A stretch of 6,337 nt of DNA from Actinomycetes bacterium (lineage in GTDB: Bacteria > Actinomycetota > Actinomycetes > Actinomycetales > Microbacteriaceae), in assembly GCA_021793715.1 (NCBI GenBank), contig JAJYSF010000056.1, forward strand, positions 1 through 6,337, written 5' to 3'. The notes beneath the pieces are model-generated. The model had not been told where the DNA came from and ran no database searches. It was given only the letters and a program-made list of their open reading frames with translations. The first letter of the stretch is position 1, and every line of letters begins with the position of its first letter. Below, one piece after another: positions 4,022 to 6,337 of this stretch. A program made the translations under genes and the position numbers.

Positions 4022-5131
4022 GTGGAAGACTTCTTCGGAACGATCCTCTTCCCCATTCGGTGGGTGATCGAGGCCATCCTCGTCGGCTGGCACTGGCTCC
4101 TGACCGCGATCGGCCTGCCCTCCAGCAGCGGCCTGACCTGGGTGCTTTCCATCCTCGGCGTGGTCGTCGTCGTACGACTGGCGATCTTCCCGCTCTTCGT
4201 CAAGCAGATCAAGAGCCAGCGGAAGATGATGGAACTCGGTCCTGAGATGAAGAAGATCCAGGAGAAGTACCGAGGCAAGCGCGATCAGCTCTCGCGCGAG
4301 GCGATGGCCCGCGAGACGCAGGGCCTGTACAAGAAGCACGGCACGTCTCCGGTGTCCGGGTGTCTGCCGCTGCTCGTGCAGATGCCGATCTTCCTGTCGC
4401 TGTTCTGGACGCTGCGTGACATCAACTCGTGGGCGGGACGGGACGAGCCGGGCCTGAACCAGTGGCTGTTCACCGCCGAGCGCGTGCACGACTTCAACGA
4501 CGCGTCGCTGTTCGACATCGCGCCGCTCAGCAATACGCTGATCGACCACTTCCAGTCGCCGATGGGGACGTCGACCGCGGCGATCGTGCTGATGGTCATC
4601 CTCGTCGGTCTGATGATCACCACGCAGTTCATCACTCAGCTGCAGATCGTGTCGAAGAACCTCTCGCCCGCGGCGAAGCAGGGTCAGGCCTACCAGATGC
4701 AGCGCATCATGCTGTACATCATCCCCTTCGCGATGATCTTCTCCGGTGTCTTCTTCCCGCTCGGCGTCGTGACCTACTGGTTCTTCAACAACCTGTGGAC
4801 GATGGCGCAGCAGTTCTACATCATTCACGAGAACCCGACCCCGGGATCCGAGGCCGCGCTCATGCGCGAGGAGCGCCTGCGGAAGAAGGGCAAGGCGGTC
4901 AACCTGCAGGGCAAGGTCGTGTCGATCGCCGAGTACGAGCGTGAGCAGGAGGAACTGCTCCGCAAGATCGAGGCGGAGCGACAGGCCAAGGCCAAGCGCG
5001 TGCAGCCGAAGAGCGCCAAGCGGGCGAAGCGCGACGCGCAGCGTGCCGCACAGCAGAAGAAGCAGCCGCAGAACCGCGGCGAGCCCGACAAGCAGGGCGG
5101 ATCCGATGACGCCGGGGAGAAGACGACGTGA
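4022..5131 (+). CDS. yidC: Membrane protein insertase YidC (Oxa1/Alb3 family)
   Basis: YidC inserts and folds inner-membrane proteins, alone or with SecYEG. The 369-residue product is the actinobacterial form without the large periplasmic domain of E. coli YidC. Hydrophobic segments lie at about 10-32, 37-58, 111-131, 187-205, 230-248 and 248-266. The second contains the conserved intramembrane arginine (R52, in VVVVRLAIFPL). The basic cytoplasmic hairpin spans about 60-105, followed by the signature SGCLPLLVQMPIFLSLF (112-128). A hydrophilic K/R/Q-rich tail covers about 282-369. The GTG at 4022 gives the usual N-terminus (MEDFFGTILFPIRWV); AAGGA at 4006-4010 lies 11 bases upstream, a rather long spacing. 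An in-frame GTG at 3992 lies inside yidD and would add ten polar residues, so it is less likely. The stop overlaps the jag start. Confidence 0.97.
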   Translation: MEDFFGTILFPIRWVIEAILVGWHWLLTAIGLPSSSGLTWVLSILGVVVVVRLAIFPLFVKQIKSQRKMMELGPEMKKIQEKYRGKRDQLSREAMARETQGLYKKHGTSPVSGCLPLLVQMPIFLSLFWTLRDINSWAGRDEPGLNQWLFTAERVHDFNDASLFDIAPLSNTLIDHFQSPMGTSTAAIVLMVILVGLMITTQFITQLQIVSKNLSPAAKQGQAYQMQRIMLYIIPFAMIFSGVFFPLGVVTYWFFNNLWTMAQQFYIIHENPTPGSEAALMREERLRKKGKAVNLQGKVVSIAEYEREQEELLRKIEAERQAKAKRVQPKSAKRAKRDAQRAAQQKKQPQNRGEPDKQGGSDDAGEKTT

Positions 5132-5610
5132 CGATGAACAGTGACGGGCCGACGGTCGAGGAGCTCGAGCGCGAAGGGGACGTCGCGGCGGACTTCCTCG
5201 AAGGCTTCCTCGACATCGCGGACGTCGACGGCGACCTCGAGCTCGACGTGCGCCACGGGCGCGCCTACGTCTCGGTCGAGAGCGACGACGACTCGCTCAA
5301 GAAGCTCGCGCACCCCGATACGGTGCAGGCGCTGCAGGAGATCACACGACTGGCGGTGCAGCGTGAGACCGGCGAGTTCTCGCGGCTCATCCTCGATGTC
5401 GCGGGATCGCGCGACGCCCGGAAAGACCAGCTGTCCGTGCTTGTCGATCAGGCGATCTCTCGTCTGGAGGATGGTGCGACGCAGGCGTCGCTTCCGGCAA
5501 TGACGTCGTACGAGCGGAAGATCATTCACGACATCGTGGCCGAGCGCGGCTACGTCTCGGAGTCGTACGGCGAGCGTGACGACCGCCACACGGTGGTGCG
5601 CAAGGCGTGA
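5128..5610 (+). CDS. jag: Jag/KhpB-like RNA-binding protein (KH and R3H domains)
   Basis: Proteins of this family bind RNA and, in Firmicutes, act with KhpA in post-transcriptional control of cell-envelope growth; the actinobacterial role is less clear. The 160-residue product lacks the N-terminal Jag-N domain of Firmicutes. Residues about 18-95 form a KH-like domain (ADFLEGFLDIADVDGDLELD, then QALQEITRLAVQRETGEFSR). Residues about 96-160 form an R3H domain with the defining R130-x3-H134 in SYERKIIHDIVAERG. Oddly, the usual GxxG RNA-contact loop before QALQEITRLAV reads LAHPDT, with no GxxG. The GTG at 5128 overlaps the yidC stop in GTGA and has GGGGAGA (5114-5120) seven bases upstream; the ATG two codons later would be 13 bases away and is less favoured. 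The position between yidC and rsmG is the family's standard place. Confidence 0.93.
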   Translation: MTMNSDGPTVEELEREGDVAADFLEGFLDIADVDGDLELDVRHGRAYVSVESDDDSLKKLAHPDTVQALQEITRLAVQRETGEFSRLILDVAGSRDARKDQLSVLVDQAISRLEDGATQASLPAMTSYERKIIHDIVAERGYVSESYGERDDRHTVVRKA

Positions 5611-6233
5611 GTGTCGAGCCAGAGCCCTCGGTCGCGGCCGCACTGTTCGGCGAAGGGATCGATCGCGCGCGCCAGTTCGCCAGCGCTCTGGCCGATCACG
5701 GCGAGGAGCGGGGTCTGATCGGACCCCAGGAGCTGCCGCGGCTCTGGACCCGCCACATCCTGAACTCCGTCATCGCGGCGCCGCTGTTCCCGGCCGGTCG
5801 GGTCGGCGACGTGGGCTCGGGCGGCGGTCTGCCCGGCATCGTCCTCGCGATCGCGCGCCCGGACATCGAATGGGTGCTCATCGAGCCGATGGAGCGTCGC
5901 TGTGTCTGGTTGAGCGCACAGGTTGCGGCGCTCGGGCTGGAGAATGTGGTCGTAGAGCGCGCACGCGCCGAGGAGGCCGGCCGTTACGAAGGGATGCTGG
6001 ACGCGGTGACGGCGCGAGCCGTCTCGGCGTTGCGGACGCTGATCCCCTGGACTGCGCCGCTCGCACGCGATGGAGGCGAGTTGATCCTCTTCAAGGGACA
6101 GAGCGTCGACGCGGAGATCGAGAAGGCGCAGAAGGTGATCCGCAAGCATCGGCTGACGGATGTACGCGCCGAGATCGTCGGCGAGGGCGAGATCGCGGAA
6201 CCGACGCGCGTGTTCCGCGCGACGGTTCGCTGA
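5607..6233 (+). CDS. rsmG: 16S rRNA (guanine-N7)-methyltransferase RsmG (GidB)
   Basis: RsmG uses S-adenosylmethionine to methylate N7 of a guanine in the 530 loop of 16S rRNA (G527 in E. coli numbering); its loss gives low-level streptomycin resistance in several bacteria. The 208-residue product has the expected length. Visible motifs are LWTRHILNS (46-54), the SAM-binding loop VGDVGSGGGLPGI (66-78), the acidic end of the second strand in LIEPMERRCVWL (91-102), TARAVSAL (135-142) and LFKGQ (161-165). The GTG at 5607 overlaps the jag stop in GTGA, so translation is probably coupled. It is the last gene of the plus-strand operon seen here. The stop codon lies in one arm of an inverted repeat whose other arm holds the stop of a probable converging gene. 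Confidence 0.97.
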   Translation: MSVEPEPSVAAALFGEGIDRARQFASALADHGEERGLIGPQELPRLWTRHILNSVIAAPLFPAGRVGDVGSGGGLPGIVLAIARPDIEWVLIEPMERRCVWLSAQVAALGLENVVVERARAEEAGRYEGMLDAVTARAVSALRTLIPWTAPLARDGGELILFKGQSVDAEIEKAQKVIRKHRLTDVRAEIVGEGEIAEPTRVFRATVR

Positions 6234-6263
6234 CGCCTGATCCTCAGCGCAGGGCGCGGCTGA
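6228..6263. terminator. Candidate bidirectional hairpin between rsmG and the converging gene
   Basis: CGCTGA (6228-6233, ending with the rsmG stop) pairs perfectly with TCAGCG (6244-6249) across a 10-base loop. The same TCAGC can instead pair with GCTGA at 6259-6263, extended by GC/GC with one bulge. There is no T-run, so intrinsic termination would be weak; GC-rich actinobacteria often use such T-less hairpins, but the function is inferred. Confidence 0.3.
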
Positions 6264-6336
6264 TCCCGTCGGTCAGTGCCGTGACCTGAACCCACAGCAC
6301 CACTCGGCGCACGGGACGCAGCAGCACGCGTGCGAC
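6244..6336 (-). CDS. Probable C-terminal end of an unidentified minus-strand gene
   Basis: Reading the minus strand from the window edge gives 30 sense codons and a TGA at 6246-6244. The peptide contains VLLRPVRRVVLWVQVTALTD and ends GISRALR. Most third positions are G or C (about 25 of 30), as expected for real genes here, and no plus-strand frame shows a convincing start. It would converge on rsmG with ten bases between stops. I do not recognise the family: the fragment is short, with a hydrophobic and basic character that might suggest a membrane-associated end. In many actinobacteria parA follows rsmG on the plus strand, so if this call is right, either parA lies further on or this locus differs. 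The evidence is only codon bias and open frame length. Confidence 0.4.
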   Translation of the reverse strand, partial: VARVLLRPVRRVVLWVQVTALTDGISRALR

Positions 6337-6337
6337 A

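Noticed and set aside
3568..4278. 236-codon minus-strand open frame antisense to rnpA, yidD and the start of yidC
   Set aside because: It crosses three genes with strong family signatures on the other strand and has no recognisable content.
3767..4828. 353-codon minus-strand open frame antisense to yidD and yidC
   Set aside because: Composition is dominated by R, H, D and Q with no fold or family signature, and it mirrors the codon structure of the well-supported yidC.
4825..5643. 272-codon minus-strand open frame antisense to the end of yidC and jag
   Set aside because: It is a GC-driven shadow of jag and yidC; no start context, motif or domain supports it.
1..6337. A new mobile, defence or otherwise undescribed system
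   Set aside because: All coding space except the last 94 bases is taken by conserved housekeeping genes in their standard order. I see no insertion-sequence ends, integrase, CRISPR repeats, tRNA or foreign composition.

Overview
The window is the replication-origin neighbourhood of a GC-rich actinobacterial chromosome. Gene order is dnaN and dnaA on the minus strand, diverging from rpmH-rnpA-yidD-yidC-jag-rsmG on the plus strand. High GC, third positions dominated by G/C, an actinobacterial-type DnaA with a short linker, a Jag protein lacking the Jag-N domain, and many GTG starts fit the order Micrococcales. The wording of the DnaA, YidD and Jag proteins reminds me most of Microbacteriaceae (Microbacterium-like). 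That placement rests on memory of the families, not on a search.

Layout. Positions 1-1050 hold the first 350 codons of dnaN (minus strand, C-terminus cut by the window edge). Positions 1051-1497 are non-coding and carry oriC: three perfect DnaA boxes, several one- or two-mismatch boxes in oppositely oriented clusters, and a relatively AT-rich palindromic stretch (about 1188-1220) that is the best candidate for the unwinding element. Complete dnaA fills 1498-2904. The divergent region 2905-3178 holds candidate promoters for dnaA and rpmH, one perfect DnaA box just upstream of the dnaA start, and inverted repeats in the rpmH leader. From 3179 to 6233 six genes run in one direction with tiny gaps or 4-base GTGA overlaps: ribosomal protein L34, the RNase P protein, YidD, the YidC insertase, a Jag/KhpB-like RNA-binding protein, and the 16S rRNA m7G methyltransferase RsmG. 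The last 94 bases are probably the tail of an unidentified minus-strand gene converging on rsmG.

How it works together. DnaA binds the oriC boxes, opens the origin and probably represses its own promoter; DnaN is the sliding clamp of the replisome loaded there. The plus-strand operon joins ribosome and RNA biogenesis (L34, RnpA, RsmG, Jag) with membrane-protein insertion (YidD, YidC). This is one of the most conserved gene neighbourhoods in bacteria. I see no mobile element, CRISPR array, tRNA, rRNA or new defence system. The points worth a second look are small: the origin's box geometry, a Jag KH domain that seems to lack the GxxG loop, and symmetrical regulatory elements between dnaA and rpmH.
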